Numbered from the stretch's first letter, positions 1-8,207 are shown. The stretch is 13,165 nt of DNA from an uncultured Verrucomicrobiae bacterium (GCA_937898895.1 CALDKL010000547.1:1-13165); one strand, 5' to 3'. Notes: generated by a model from the letters alone, not told the origin. Program-made: numbers and translations.

Positions 1-2082
1 CCCGAATTGTTCGCTCATCAGGTCGAATCGAAACGCATGGTCCTCGAGGACGAAGTCGTCAGCTTCGACGTGAATGCGGACGACGATTTTGGCCTGCGCG
101 AAGTCGGGCTGGAGTGGCGACGGGCCGATCCCGAAACTGCGGAGGCGAAAACGCTCGTCGGAGAAAAACTCATCGCCGCCGGGGCTCCCGAGAAGACCTC
201 CCTGCAGGTCTGCGGGACCTTTTCCGCAAAACGCGAAGGCATCGCCCCGGGCACCTATCAGGTGCGGGCCTTTGCGAACGATTTTTTGCCAAATCGCCCG
301 CGCTCCTTTTCCCCCACCTTCGTCCTTCACGTCCTCAGTCCGCAGGACCACGCCAAATGGCTCACCGAGGAATTCGCGAAGTGGTTCCGCAATGCCCGCG
401 AAACCTACGAGCGCGAGCAGCAGTTGCACGAATCGAATCTCGCCCTTCGCGAACTTTCCCCCGAGGAACTCGATCATCCCGACAACCGCCGCCGCCTCCA
501 GGAACAGGCCTCCGCCGAGTCGGCCAATGCGCGCCGCCTCGATGCCCTCACCACGGCCGGACGCGGACTGGTTGGCGAAGCGACCAAAAATCCCGAGTTC
601 GATGCAAAGCGTCTCGAACGCTGGGCGGAGATGATGCGCACCCTCGATCAAATCGCCCGGGAACGCATGCCCACCGTCGCCGATCTGCTCCAGCAATCCT
701 CTCGTGCACCGGGAGGCTCTCCCGCCGCGACATCGGGGGACTCCGCATCTCCTGACAAAGCCACCCACTCTGACCAATCCTCTGCACCGCAACTTCCGCC
801 GCTCGGCGAGCGGGAGAAACGCATGTCCCCGGAAACAAATCCGGAGAACTCTGCGCCCCCCTCTCCGGACTCCCCCACCCCGCTGCGTTTGCCCGCGACC
901 ACGCTCGCCGCTGCGGAGGAACCGGAGGGCAAGCAGACTGCCTCGGAGACGCCCGCGCAAAAGACCCTCGAGCGCGCCATCGACGAACAGAAAAAACTGC
1001 TCGAAGAATTCGCCCGCGTCGCGGATGAACTCGCCGCGATCCTCGCGAGCCTCGAGGCGAGTACCTTCGTGAAGCGGCTGAAACTCGCCTCGCGCAAGCA
1101 GACGGAACTGGCCGACACCCTCTCGGGAACGATCTCGGGAGCCTTCGGCCTGCCACGGGCGCGCGTCGAACAGCGCCTGCGCGAAGCAGGCGAAGCGGTG
1201 GCGAAGGCGCAGGAGGAACAAAGCCGCTTCGTCCATCACATCCAGACCGATCTGGAGGCCTATTTTCAGCGGAAACAAGACCCGATCTACCGCAACGTCC
1301 TCGAGCAGATGAAAGCGCTCTCCGTCGTGCCCGGCCTGCGCGCAATCGCGGGGGAAACACTCGGGAACCTGAACGGACGGTCCATCTCGGCAGCCGAATA
1401 CTGGGCCGACACCTTCGACCGCTGGGCCGAGGAACTCGTCGCTGCCGCCCCGCCGCAGGACGGAGGCCAGGGCCAGCCCGGCGACATGAAAAGCCTGCCT
1501 CCGGAGATCGTCCTGCGCGTCATGAAAGTGTTGCAGGAGGAAATGCAGCTCCGCGACGAGACGCGGGAAATGGAGGAGACCCGGCCCGCATTCGCTCCGG
1601 ATGTCTATGCCTCGAAAGTGCGCCCTCTCTCCTCGACCCAGTCCGATCTGCGCGAGCGCGTCGACGAGATCGTCACGAGCATTTCCGAATTGCCCGATGC
1701 GGGGGATTTCGGTCGAGAGGTGCAGTTGCTCAGCCTCGTCTCCGACATCATGCGCCAGGCCCACGCGGTACTCCTGAGACCCGACACGGGTCCGGAGGCA
1801 ATTGCCTTCGAGACGGAGGTCATCGAACTCCTTCTCCAATCGAAACGACAGCCCTCGGGCGGCGGAGGAGGAGGAGGCGGTTCCTCGAATTCCGGCGGTG
1901 GCAACAACGGCGGCGGCAAGGGCTCCGCCCTGAGCGATATCGGCCCCCAGAACCGCAGCACCGATCCCCCGGCCTCTCCGGATCGCAAGGTCGATCAATC
2001 CACCGGCAAGGCCGGACGCGAATTGCCCGAGGAATTTCGCCGCGGACTCGACACGTATTTCAACGAACTTGAAACAAACTGA
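1..2082 (+). CDS. Ig-like/coiled-coil envelope protein, DUF4175-like (5' partial)
   Basis: The frame is open from the first base, so the start lies upstream; 693 codons are visible, ending at TGA 2080-2082. Residues about 12-112 (counted from the first codon) look like an Ig-like beta-sandwich module with the 'A-D-D-D-F-G-L' signature seen in large DUF4175-type proteins of Planctomycetes and Verrucomicrobia. A long helical region rich in Arg, Glu and Gln follows (about 117-230), then a Ser/Pro-rich disordered linker (about 232-320), more charged helices (about 320-600), a run of eight Gly near 618-630, and a conserved-looking C-terminal end 'LPEEFRRGLDTYFNEL'. Family proteins usually carry N-terminal membrane segments, which would lie outside the window. 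The next gene begins 11 nt downstream, so it probably leads the visible part of an operon. The precise function is unknown; the DUF4175 relation is recognised by pattern only. Confidence 0.85.
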   Translation, partial: PELFAHQVESKRMVLEDEVVSFDVNADDDFGLREVGLEWRRADPETAEAKTLVGEKLIAAGAPEKTSLQVCGTFSAKREGIAPGTYQVRAFANDFLPNRPRSFSPTFVLHVLSPQDHAKWLTEEFAKWFRNARETYEREQQLHESNLALRELSPEELDHPDNRRRLQEQASAESANARRLDALTTAGRGLVGEATKNPEFDAKRLERWAEMMRTLDQIARERMPTVADLLQQSSRAPGGSPAATSGDSASPDKATHSDQSSAPQLPPLGEREKRMSPETNPENSAPPSPDSPTPLRLPATTLAAAEEPEGKQTASETPAQKTLERAIDEQKKLLEEFARVADELAAILASLEASTFVKRLKLASRKQTELADTLSGTISGAFGLPRARVEQRLREAGEAVAKAQEEQSRFVHHIQTDLEAYFQRKQDPIYRNVLEQMKALSVVPGLRAIAGETLGNLNGRSISAAEYWADTFDRWAEELVAAAPPQDGGQGQPGDMKSLPPEIVLRVMKVLQEEMQLRDETREMEETRPAFAPDVYASKVRPLSSTQSDLRERVDEIVTSISELPDAGDFGREVQLLSLVSDIMRQAHAVLLRPDTGPEAIAFETEVIELLLQSKRQPSGGGGGGGGSSNSGGGNNGGGKGSALSDIGPQNRSTDPPASPDRKVDQSTGKAGRELPEEFRRGLDTYFNELETN

Positions 2083-2093
2083 TCCAACGACCG

Positions 2094-3260
2094 ATGAGAC
2101 GGATTCTCCACCCCTTGCTATTTTCCCTGTTGCTCGCGGTACCGCTCGCGGCCCAGAATCAGAAGCTCGACATCCCCGTTCCGATCCAGGCCGAGGCCGA
2201 GGCAAAGGCCGGGGACAAGGTCGATGAGAAGGAAGCCGCCGGATCCGGGGAAAATGAATCCGTTCCCGCCAAGGAGAAGGTCAAAGAACCGATCGAAGCC
2301 CAGATCTCCGCCCACATCCTGAAACTTGCCGAAGCGGAGCGCGACAATCGCATGAGCTTCATGCGCATCGTCATCGACGACATCGTGCGCCTCTGCGAAC
2401 TCGACGGAGCCCAGCGCGAGAAGCTCGAACTGGCCGCGAAGGGTGCCGCCGAACGCTCCATGAAGGAATGGCATGAACAGGCCGAACGCTATTTCCGCAC
2501 CCGACTCGACAGCACCGATCCCGACGCCGCCAAGGAAATGCTCGACGGCATGGGCAGCGTGAATTTCGGCGGCAACCGATCCGAAGAAGAAGGCGAATCC
2601 CTCGAACTCTGGAAGGACTCGCTCACCGCCGTGCTCACCGAGGAACAGGTGAAGCGATACGAAGCCGTCCTCGGCCAGCGCAAGGCAGATCGCATCGACG
2701 CCTTTGCCCGCATGTCCCTCTCCACGATCGACGACCATCTCCGTCTCACTCCGGACCAGAAGGCAAAAATCGGCGGGATCGTGCAGGCCTCGGCCACCGA
2801 CTATCTGGAGGACGTGCAGCGTTACTGGGGCGATTACTTCGAGCGTGGCATGCTCATGTCCCTCGCCAACTCGGCGGAGGAGGAGGCGCTCAAGTCGATC
2901 CTGACGGAACAACAATTCGACCGACTCCGCGAGGCCACCTCGAATTTCGACCACTTCTGGGATCAGAAGCGCCGACTCAAGCGAGCGAAGGAAAAAGCCA
3001 CGAACCGGGGCAAAGACGGAGGCAAAGAGGCGGATCCGGAAGAGGGGCGGGATCAACCGAAAGCGGAGGCGATCGTCAACCCCGACAAAGCCCAGGCGGC
3101 CGTGATCGGAGGGGCTGCCGGAGGCGTCATCCGCATCCAGGGCGGGAATGGGATCATCATCAAGGGTGGTGCCGGTGCCGCGAACATCCGCATCGAAGAG
3201 GCGGCCCCCGCCCCGGCAAAGGGTGCGGAACCCAGGGGACTCATAAAGAGCGCGGAATGA
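2094..3260 (+). CDS. exported protein with duplicated LTxxQ-type helical modules
   Basis: 388 residues. An N-terminal signal peptide (Arg-Arg, then a Leu-rich core) ends in Leu-Ala-Ala|Gln at residues 18-21, so the protein should be exported. A charged, Lys/Glu/Ala-rich linker (about 30-70) precedes two related helical modules, about 85-192 and 207-284. Each has an 'IDD' segment, an aromatic 'RYxxxxF/YF' segment and a terminal LTxxQ motif (LTEEQ 181-185; LTEQQ 270-274); another LTPDQ sits at 218-222. LTxxQ motifs are typical of Spy/CpxP-like periplasmic proteins, but here they may only mark a generic helical repeat. After a Lys/Glu-rich segment, the C-terminus (about 337-367) is a Gly-rich, beta-prone stretch alternating Ile/Val and Gly. 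It starts at ATG 2094 with no Shine-Dalgarno. Its stop overlaps the next gene's ATG, implying translational coupling. A stress or chaperone-like role is speculative. Confidence 0.85.
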   Translation: MRRILHPLLFSLLLAVPLAAQNQKLDIPVPIQAEAEAKAGDKVDEKEAAGSGENESVPAKEKVKEPIEAQISAHILKLAEAERDNRMSFMRIVIDDIVRLCELDGAQREKLELAAKGAAERSMKEWHEQAERYFRTRLDSTDPDAAKEMLDGMGSVNFGGNRSEEEGESLELWKDSLTAVLTEEQVKRYEAVLGQRKADRIDAFARMSLSTIDDHLRLTPDQKAKIGGIVQASATDYLEDVQRYWGDYFERGMLMSLANSAEEEALKSILTEQQFDRLREATSNFDHFWDQKRRLKRAKEKATNRGKDGGKEADPEEGRDQPKAEAIVNPDKAQAAVIGGAAGGVIRIQGGNGIIIKGGAGAANIRIEEAAPAPAKGAEPRGLIKSAE

Positions 3261-4297
3261 TCCTGACAAAACACCTGAAATCCTTCGCCCTCGCGTCCCT
3301 CCTCGCGTCGTCTCTGGCCGCGCAGGATTCCGCGATCCGGATCGGCGGCGAAATCCCGGCGGAGGTCGACACGATCTACGAACGCGGGCTCGCCTACCTC
3401 GCCCGCACCCAGGGCGAGGACGGCACCTGGCGCAGTCGCAGCGAACACGGCATCACCGGACTCTGCCTGATGGCCTTCCTCGCGAGCGGCGAAGACCCGA
3501 ATTTTGGGGCCCACCGCCACCACATCCGCGCCGCCGTGCGGGCCATCCTCTCGGGGCAGGAGCGCGACACCGGCTACTTTCCCAACAGCATGTATCACCA
3601 CGGCTTCGCCATGCTCGCCCTCGCCGAAGCCTATGGAGCACTCGACGAGGAGACGCTCTGGAGCACTGACGACGCAAAGGAGGATCGCCGGAGCATCGCC
3701 GAAACGCTCGAGAAGGCCATCCTCCTCGCGGTGGACGCACAAAAGGCGAATCGATGGGGAGGGTGGCGTTATTCCCCCACCTCGACGGATGCCGACACCT
3801 CCGTCTCGGGGTGCATGCTCATGGGGCTGCTCGCTTGCCGCAATGCGGGTCTCGCCGTTCCCGACGAGACGATACGCAATGCACTCACCTACATGCAGCG
3901 CAATACGGCTTCCTCCGGATTCGTGGCATACAGCGGCGGCATCGGCGGTGGCGGGGAATCGATGGCCCGGTCCGCTGTCGCCACGCTCGTCTATTCCGTG
4001 GGACACCTGCGCGACACCGACGAATACAAGGCCGCCCTGAGTCACATCAGCGAACGCCTCGACCACAAGGAAACCGCCCACACTCACTACTTTTACTACT
4101 ACATGGCCCAAGCCCTGTTCCAGGGAAACTTAGATACCTGGGACCGCTGGAATCGGCCGCACGCAGCGATGCTGGCCGAGCAACAGGCACCCGACGGCAG
4201 TTTTTCCGGCAGCTATGGCGAAGCCTACGGCACGGCCATGTCGCTGCTCTCGATCGCCCTGAACTACCGATTTCTGCCGATCTACGAACGATTCTGA
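3257..4297 (+). CDS. exported prenyltransferase/squalene-oxidase-repeat protein
   Basis: 346 residues. The signal peptide ends Leu-Ala-Ala|Gln (20-23). The mature part looks like an alpha/alpha-toroid of the terpene cyclase/prenyltransferase repeat superfamily: QW-like motifs 'QGEDGTW' (52-58), 'QKANRWGGW' (162-170) and 'QQAPDGSF' (309-316), with intervening helices of the 'YHHGFAMLALAEAYG' type. A 'DADTS' motif (178-182) sits where squalene-hopene cyclases have the catalytic DxDD. The second Asp pair is absent and the protein is about half the length of a cyclase, so it is unlikely to cyclise squalene. In Planctomycetes and Verrucomicrobia such exported toroid proteins are common and of unknown function, perhaps binding partners. 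ATG 3257 overlaps the previous stop by 4 nt (ATGA). The next gene starts 5 nt after its stop, so it is operonic. Confidence 0.9.
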   Translation: MILTKHLKSFALASLLASSLAAQDSAIRIGGEIPAEVDTIYERGLAYLARTQGEDGTWRSRSEHGITGLCLMAFLASGEDPNFGAHRHHIRAAVRAILSGQERDTGYFPNSMYHHGFAMLALAEAYGALDEETLWSTDDAKEDRRSIAETLEKAILLAVDAQKANRWGGWRYSPTSTDADTSVSGCMLMGLLACRNAGLAVPDETIRNALTYMQRNTASSGFVAYSGGIGGGGESMARSAVATLVYSVGHLRDTDEYKAALSHISERLDHKETAHTHYFYYYMAQALFQGNLDTWDRWNRPHAAMLAEQQAPDGSFSGSYGEAYGTAMSLLSIALNYRFLPIYERF

Positions 4298-4302
4298 TCG
4301 CC

Positions 4303-7300
4303 ATGCTCCGCCGCGCCGCCCGACCCTCTTTGGTCCTGCTCCCGACCCTCTTCGGTCTGGCGTGTCAGTGCGTCGAATCGCTCGCGGCACAGGAGGGCAC
4401 CGTGTTGTTGCGCTGGAGAAACGGCGATGAACTGCCCGGACAGCTCCTCGAGAGTGCGCCGGGAAGGATTCGTTTTTCCGCAACCGCCTTCGCCGAGGCC
4501 TTCGAGTTCACGCCGGGCCAACTCGACGCGATCCGTTTTTCCGGAAAGGAACCAACCGCACCCGCGACAGTCGATCCCGTCTTCGAGATCGTGATGAAAA
4601 ACGGCGACCGACTCCTCGGGAACCTCGAATCGGTCGAGGCTGGGCGCATCGTCTTCGCCTGCGCTCCGCTGCAGACTCCCGTGGCGATCCGCCGCGACGA
4701 GGTGCTTCGCATCGCCCGCGTCGGCAAGGATGGATCGGGACTGTCCGGCCTCGGAGAACCCACCGACTGGACTTCGCGGGGGCGGGATCGCAAGCCATCC
4801 GACTGGCACACGGGACTGCGCGGCGAACTCTCGACACACCAGTGGTCGGGCAATCTCTTCCGCGAGATCGAACTCCCCGAAAAGGCGGAGATTCGTTTTC
4901 GCGCACGCTTCCCCAAGGGCAGCCCGAATCTCCAGATCGGCCTCCTGCGCGATCCGCAGAATGGCCCCATGCTGGAGACCTGGGACAAAACCCTCGTCCT
5001 CACCCACCGCACTCGCTTCGCGCCGGTCATGGAGCTGACGGACGAGACCCGAGAACTGTTTCTTCGCCTGTTCTGGGATCAGGCGAGTGGCCGGGTTCTC
5101 GTCTGTGATCCTTCGGGAAAAGAACTCGCCTCGCTCTCGGGAACAACGGGGCCGCAGAATACCGATCCCTCGCGTCGTGTCTCCGATCCCCTGCGGCGCG
5201 GCTTCTCGATCCTGAGCCGAAATCGGGAGATGAATTTCACCTCGCTCGAAATCCGACCCTGGGACGGCGGCCCCGTGCCGGTGATCGATCTCTCCCGACC
5301 CCGCCTGCAGTGGAGAGAGGGTTCGGGAGCACTCGGCAGTGAATCGGTGACTCTCGCCCGAGGGTCCGGACGCCTGAACGTTGGCTCGGAAAGCCGCCCG
5401 CTCTCGGATCTGCGTGAATGGATCCTATCTCCGGAAGCCGAAGAAAGCGAGGTCGGGACGGGCCTGGCGGAGCAAACCACGCGGGTGGCATGGCCTTCCG
5501 GCACCACGATCTGCGGTCAGTTCGTCCGGCTCGGTCCGGGTTCGCTCGAGCTGCGTCCGAGGTGGACCGAAAGCGCGGTGGTGGCCTCCCTCGTCGGTTC
5601 CCGCGAGATTCGCTTTCCGGAAAACCCGGAACCACTCCTGACCGGCACCGACGTGCTGACCTTGGGTTCGCTCACCCTGCGAGGATCGGTCCGGCTCGCT
5701 CCGCCCGCAGGCCCATCCACCGGCGCTCTGCTTTCCTGGCAGCCGCCCGGAGCAATCGCGGCAGTTCCCTTTGCCCCCCAGGCCGACCTGACGATCCTCC
5801 GGAGTCCTTACACGGATGCCGAGGCCGACAGTCAGGTATCCCTCGGACAAGCCAGGCTCTACCTGAACAGCGAGGAAGTCATCGCGGGCGAATGGATCTC
5901 ACTCGATCAGGAGAAGGTGGTCTTCGAGAGCCGCATCACGGGGCGTGTCGAAATTCCCGTGCGAGAGGCGCGTGCACTCGACACCGGTTTGTCCGGACGC
6001 GTTCTCGAGGGATTCCGCGATCCCGCATGGGAGGAAAACGAAGAGGCGACCGAGGATGTCGTGCTCACGCCCGAGACGGCGACGCTTCGGAAGGGTGGAT
6101 TTGGCAATCCCTCCCTTCTCCTCGGGGATCGCATCCGCTTTGACGCGGACTGGCAGGAGAGCTACGGCGCCATGACGCTGCGTCTCTTCGCCTCGGGCCC
6201 GGACGCGGGGAATCCCTCGACCGACGTGATCATCGCCGCCCAGGGAAATCGGCTGTTTATCGGAAAGTTGACCGAGAACGGTTCCTTTTCCTTCACCGGC
6301 GACCAGATCCCCATCGTCAACAACCGCGCCTCGGTCGATATCTCGGCCCGTCCCGAAGAAATCGAGATTCGCATCAACGGAAAGTCTGCCCTGACCATGA
6401 AGGGGGAGCCCGAAAAGCTCTCCGGCAATGGGATCTACTTCAAAATGGGCGGAGGCTGGCAGGGATGGAATCAGCCCGATTGCACCCTCGTCATCAGCCG
6501 CTTCCGCATCGACAGTGCTCCCGGCAGCGTGCCGCGCCGGATCATCGATCCCCGCACGAAGGCCAACGCCCTGTCCATTCCCCGATCGATGAGGGAAAAG
6601 CCGCCGACCCATCTCCTCGTCGCCCCCAATGGAGATGTGCTGCGCGGCTCGCTGGTGTCGGCGGATCGGGAAACCATCCGCTTCCTCGCCAACGGCGAGC
6701 CGCTCTCCCTGCCGCGAACCCGCGTCGCCACCATCGTGCGCCTCGACCCTCCCGCAGCGCCCTCGCCCGGCGAAGCGACCCCCGGCGAAGCGACGCCCGG
6801 CGAAGCGTCGCCCGGCGAAGCGACGCCAAAGGCCTCGTTGACCTCGCCGGACAAAGGAGATGATGGTGCGCCGGGGGAGGAAGAAGAAGAAGAGGGCGAG
6901 GAGGGGAAACGCGATCCCGAAGCCGTCCGGCTCGCCGCATCCCTCGCCGAGGAACGGATTCGCATCCTCCGGAACTACCACAGCCAGATCACCCACACGC
7001 TCGTGCTCCGCGATGGAACACGGCTCCGCCTGCTCGGAAAGAGCGTGGAGGGCGCTCGTCTCGTCGGCAACTCTCCCATCCTCGGAAAATGCCTTGTTCC
7101 GCTCGACCAGGTTCGCCGCATCCGCCTCACCCCGGCCCTCCCGCTCGAAGAATCCGAACCGATGGACCTGGTTGCCTTCCACGACTGGCGGGCGGTCTTC
7201 CTGCCCGACCCGGCGATCCCCAAGGCGGGGGAGTCTCCGACTTCGCCTCTCATCGGAAAGGACGCTCCTCCCTTCGATCTGAGTCTGCTCGATCAATCCA

Positions 7301-7677
7301 CCTTTCGCCTCGCCGATCATCGCGGCAAAGTTGTCGTCCTCGATTTCTGGGCGACCTGGTGCGGTCCGTGTATCAAGGCAATGCCCGAGATCCGGGAGGC
7401 GGTCGGTGCCTTGCCCCCCGACGCAGTGGTTCTGATGACGGTAAACCAGGGAGAGACCCCGCCGTTGATCTCCGCCTTTCTCGAGGCTCGCCATTGGGAG
7501 GACACGCCCGTGGCCCTCGACTTCAACCTGAAGGTGGGCAAATCCTACGGGGCCGAAGGCATTCCCCACACCGTCGTGATCGACCCCGAGGGAAAAATTG
7601 CCTGGGTTCACTCCGGTTTCGCCCCCGACCTGAAACAAAAGCTTTTCGAGGCCGTCGCAAAGGTGCTTTCTCGGTGA
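4303..7677 (+). CDS. exported beta-rich multidomain protein with C-terminal TlpA-like thioredoxin domain
   Basis: 1124 residues from ATG 4303. The reading frame is open further upstream (to 3754) inside the preceding gene, but the 4303 start gives a signal peptide ending Leu-Ala-Ala|Gln (27-30), matching its neighbours. The body has about six copies of a short beta motif 'NGDxLxG.L......I.F.....P...V..I', near 39-80, 99-139, 398-438, 515-563, 776-814 and 902-943. Two larger beta-sandwich, LamG/DUF1080-like modules lie near 155-322 and 595-740. A PGEAT repeat and a Glu-rich stretch (821-868) form a linker. The C-terminus (about 985-1124) is a TlpA/ResA-like thioredoxin fold with redox motif W-C-G-P-C (1019-1023) and cis-Pro in 'GIPHT' (Pro1088). 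It is therefore probably a periplasmic or surface thiol-disulfide protein, perhaps reducing or reshuffling disulfides in envelope partners. It is the last gene of the operon. Confidence 0.88.
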   Translation: MLRRAARPSLVLLPTLFGLACQCVESLAAQEGTVLLRWRNGDELPGQLLESAPGRIRFSATAFAEAFEFTPGQLDAIRFSGKEPTAPATVDPVFEIVMKNGDRLLGNLESVEAGRIVFACAPLQTPVAIRRDEVLRIARVGKDGSGLSGLGEPTDWTSRGRDRKPSDWHTGLRGELSTHQWSGNLFREIELPEKAEIRFRARFPKGSPNLQIGLLRDPQNGPMLETWDKTLVLTHRTRFAPVMELTDETRELFLRLFWDQASGRVLVCDPSGKELASLSGTTGPQNTDPSRRVSDPLRRGFSILSRNREMNFTSLEIRPWDGGPVPVIDLSRPRLQWREGSGALGSESVTLARGSGRLNVGSESRPLSDLREWILSPEAEESEVGTGLAEQTTRVAWPSGTTICGQFVRLGPGSLELRPRWTESAVVASLVGSREIRFPENPEPLLTGTDVLTLGSLTLRGSVRLAPPAGPSTGALLSWQPPGAIAAVPFAPQADLTILRSPYTDAEADSQVSLGQARLYLNSEEVIAGEWISLDQEKVVFESRITGRVEIPVREARALDTGLSGRVLEGFRDPAWEENEEATEDVVLTPETATLRKGGFGNPSLLLGDRIRFDADWQESYGAMTLRLFASGPDAGNPSTDVIIAAQGNRLFIGKLTENGSFSFTGDQIPIVNNRASVDISARPEEIEIRINGKSALTMKGEPEKLSGNGIYFKMGGGWQGWNQPDCTLVISRFRIDSAPGSVPRRIIDPRTKANALSIPRSMREKPPTHLLVAPNGDVLRGSLVSADRETIRFLANGEPLSLPRTRVATIVRLDPPAAPSPGEATPGEATPGEASPGEATPKASLTSPDKGDDGAPGEEEEEEGEEGKRDPEAVRLAASLAEERIRILRNYHSQITHTLVLRDGTRLRLLGKSVEGARLVGNSPILGKCLVPLDQVRRIRLTPALPLEESEPMDLVAFHDWRAVFLPDPAIPKAGESPTSPLIGKDAPPFDLSLLDQSTFRLADHRGKVVVLDFWATWCGPCIKAMPEIREAVGALPPDAVVLMTVNQGETPPLISAFLEARHWEDTPVALDFNLKVGKSYGAEGIPHTVVIDPEGKIAWVHSGFAPDLKQKLFEAVAKVLSR
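6766..6825 (+). repeat. four 15-bp in-frame tandem repeats encoding PGEA(T/S)
   Basis: Four consecutive 15-bp units based on CCCGGCGAAGCGACG run from 6766 to 6825, differing at one or two bases each. They are in frame with the surrounding gene and encode four Pro-Gly-Glu-Ala-Thr/Ser blocks. They fall between the fifth and sixth 'NGD' beta motifs, just before a Glu-rich segment, and so act as a flexible linker. Unit number could vary between strains by replication slippage without breaking the frame. Confidence 0.95.
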
Positions 7678-7680
7678 GGG

Positions 7681-7749
7681 CGAAACGCGAGCGCGGATCG
7701 CGGATCGCGGCCCTTTCCAATCGCGGGGCCGGATTGTAATCGCGTTTCG
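7681..7749. repeat. nested inverted repeat downstream of the operon
   Basis: CGAAACGCGA (7681-7690) is perfectly complementary to TCGCGTTTCG (7740-7749). Inside lies a second hairpin, CGGCCC (7708-7713) with GGGCCG (7726-7731) around a 12-nt loop, and a partial tandem of GCGGATC (7693-7706). The structure begins 3 nt after the stop of the thioredoxin-fusion gene. No T-tract follows on either strand, so it is not a standard intrinsic terminator. It may stabilise the operon's 3' end or be a remnant of a dispersed repeat. Confidence 0.7.
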
Positions 7750-7799
7750 GCAAAAAGATCGAACACTGGAGACAGTTTTCACTCCAACCCTCCAACGCC

Positions 7800-8195
7800 A
7801 TGAATTCTGAATCCCACGAATCTTCCTCCTCCCGTCCCGAAGGCTCCGCACCGAAGAGCACCCGGCAAACACTCGACGAGCTATCCGCCAACCTCACCGA
7901 GGCAATCCTTCAGGGTGGACGCCATGCCCGACGCGCCTTTGCCGAGGGTCTGCCCAAGGTGAAATCCGAATGTGCCCAGGGCCTCTACGAAGTGGCCTAT
8001 GCGGTCGGGTACGCTGCGACATTTGGTGTCTCGATCCTGCGCGATGCCACCCCCGAGTCCCTCAGCACGGGCTTTCGCGAAGGCTCCGTCTCGGGGCGGC
8101 GGGCCGATGAAGAAGCCGTGCGACAGCGCCGGGAAAGTGCCGCTCGCGAGGCCGAGCCACCCACGACGGGAGAGGTCGATGGTGCCTGGGCATAG
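7800..8195 (+). CDS. small hypothetical protein with Gly/Ala-rich helix
   Basis: 131 residues from ATG 7800 to TAG 8193-8195. No family is recognised. The N-terminus (1-20) is Ser-rich and probably disordered. Residues about 22-65 look helical and amphipathic. A hydrophobic stretch made largely of small residues, 'AYAVGYAATFGVSIL' (66-80), could pack as a helix or associate with membrane. The C-terminal third is highly charged (Arg/Glu). There is no signal peptide. No clear Shine-Dalgarno precedes the ATG, as for most genes here. It lies 122 bp after the operon, beyond the nested inverted repeat, so it is probably a separate transcription unit. Codon use is high in G/C at third positions like its neighbours, which supports coding. 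It could be a cytoplasmic helical-bundle protein. Confidence 0.7.
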   Translation: MNSESHESSSSRPEGSAPKSTRQTLDELSANLTEAILQGGRHARRAFAEGLPKVKSECAQGLYEVAYAVGYAATFGVSILRDATPESLSTGFREGSVSGRRADEEAVRQRRESAAREAEPPTTGEVDGAWA

Positions 8196-8207
8196 CCCGC
8201 TTTTTTT
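8187..8207 (+). terminator. weak intrinsic terminator overlapping a stop codon
   Basis: GGGC (8188-8191) pairs with GCCC (8195-8198) around loop ATA, with a possible extra T-G wobble pair, then two bases and seven T (8201-8207). The TAG stop of the small gene ending at 8195 lies partly in the loop. The stem is short, so termination would be weak; the adjacent T-run makes it plausible. The gene on the other strand ends at 8291, so termination here would protect a convergent junction. Confidence 0.4.

Noticed and set aside
2118..3269. 383-codon minus-strand frame spanning the LTxxQ-module gene
   Set aside because: It is an antisense shadow; the + strand product has a signal peptide, repeated motifs and operon spacing.
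3257..4297. Squalene-hopene cyclase as the identity of the toroid protein
   Set aside because: The DxDD catalytic motif is replaced by DADTS, the length is about half, and it has a signal peptide.
3754..4302. 5' extension of the thioredoxin-fusion frame into the preceding gene
   Set aside because: It overlaps the toroid gene out of frame and would bury the signal peptide. ATG 4303 gives a proper exported start 5 nt after the previous stop.
5899..7872. 657-codon open frame on the minus strand opposite the thioredoxin-fusion gene
   Set aside because: It is the mirror of a well-supported + strand gene with recognisable domains. Long antisense frames are expected in GC-rich DNA, and its translation shows no domain or signal.
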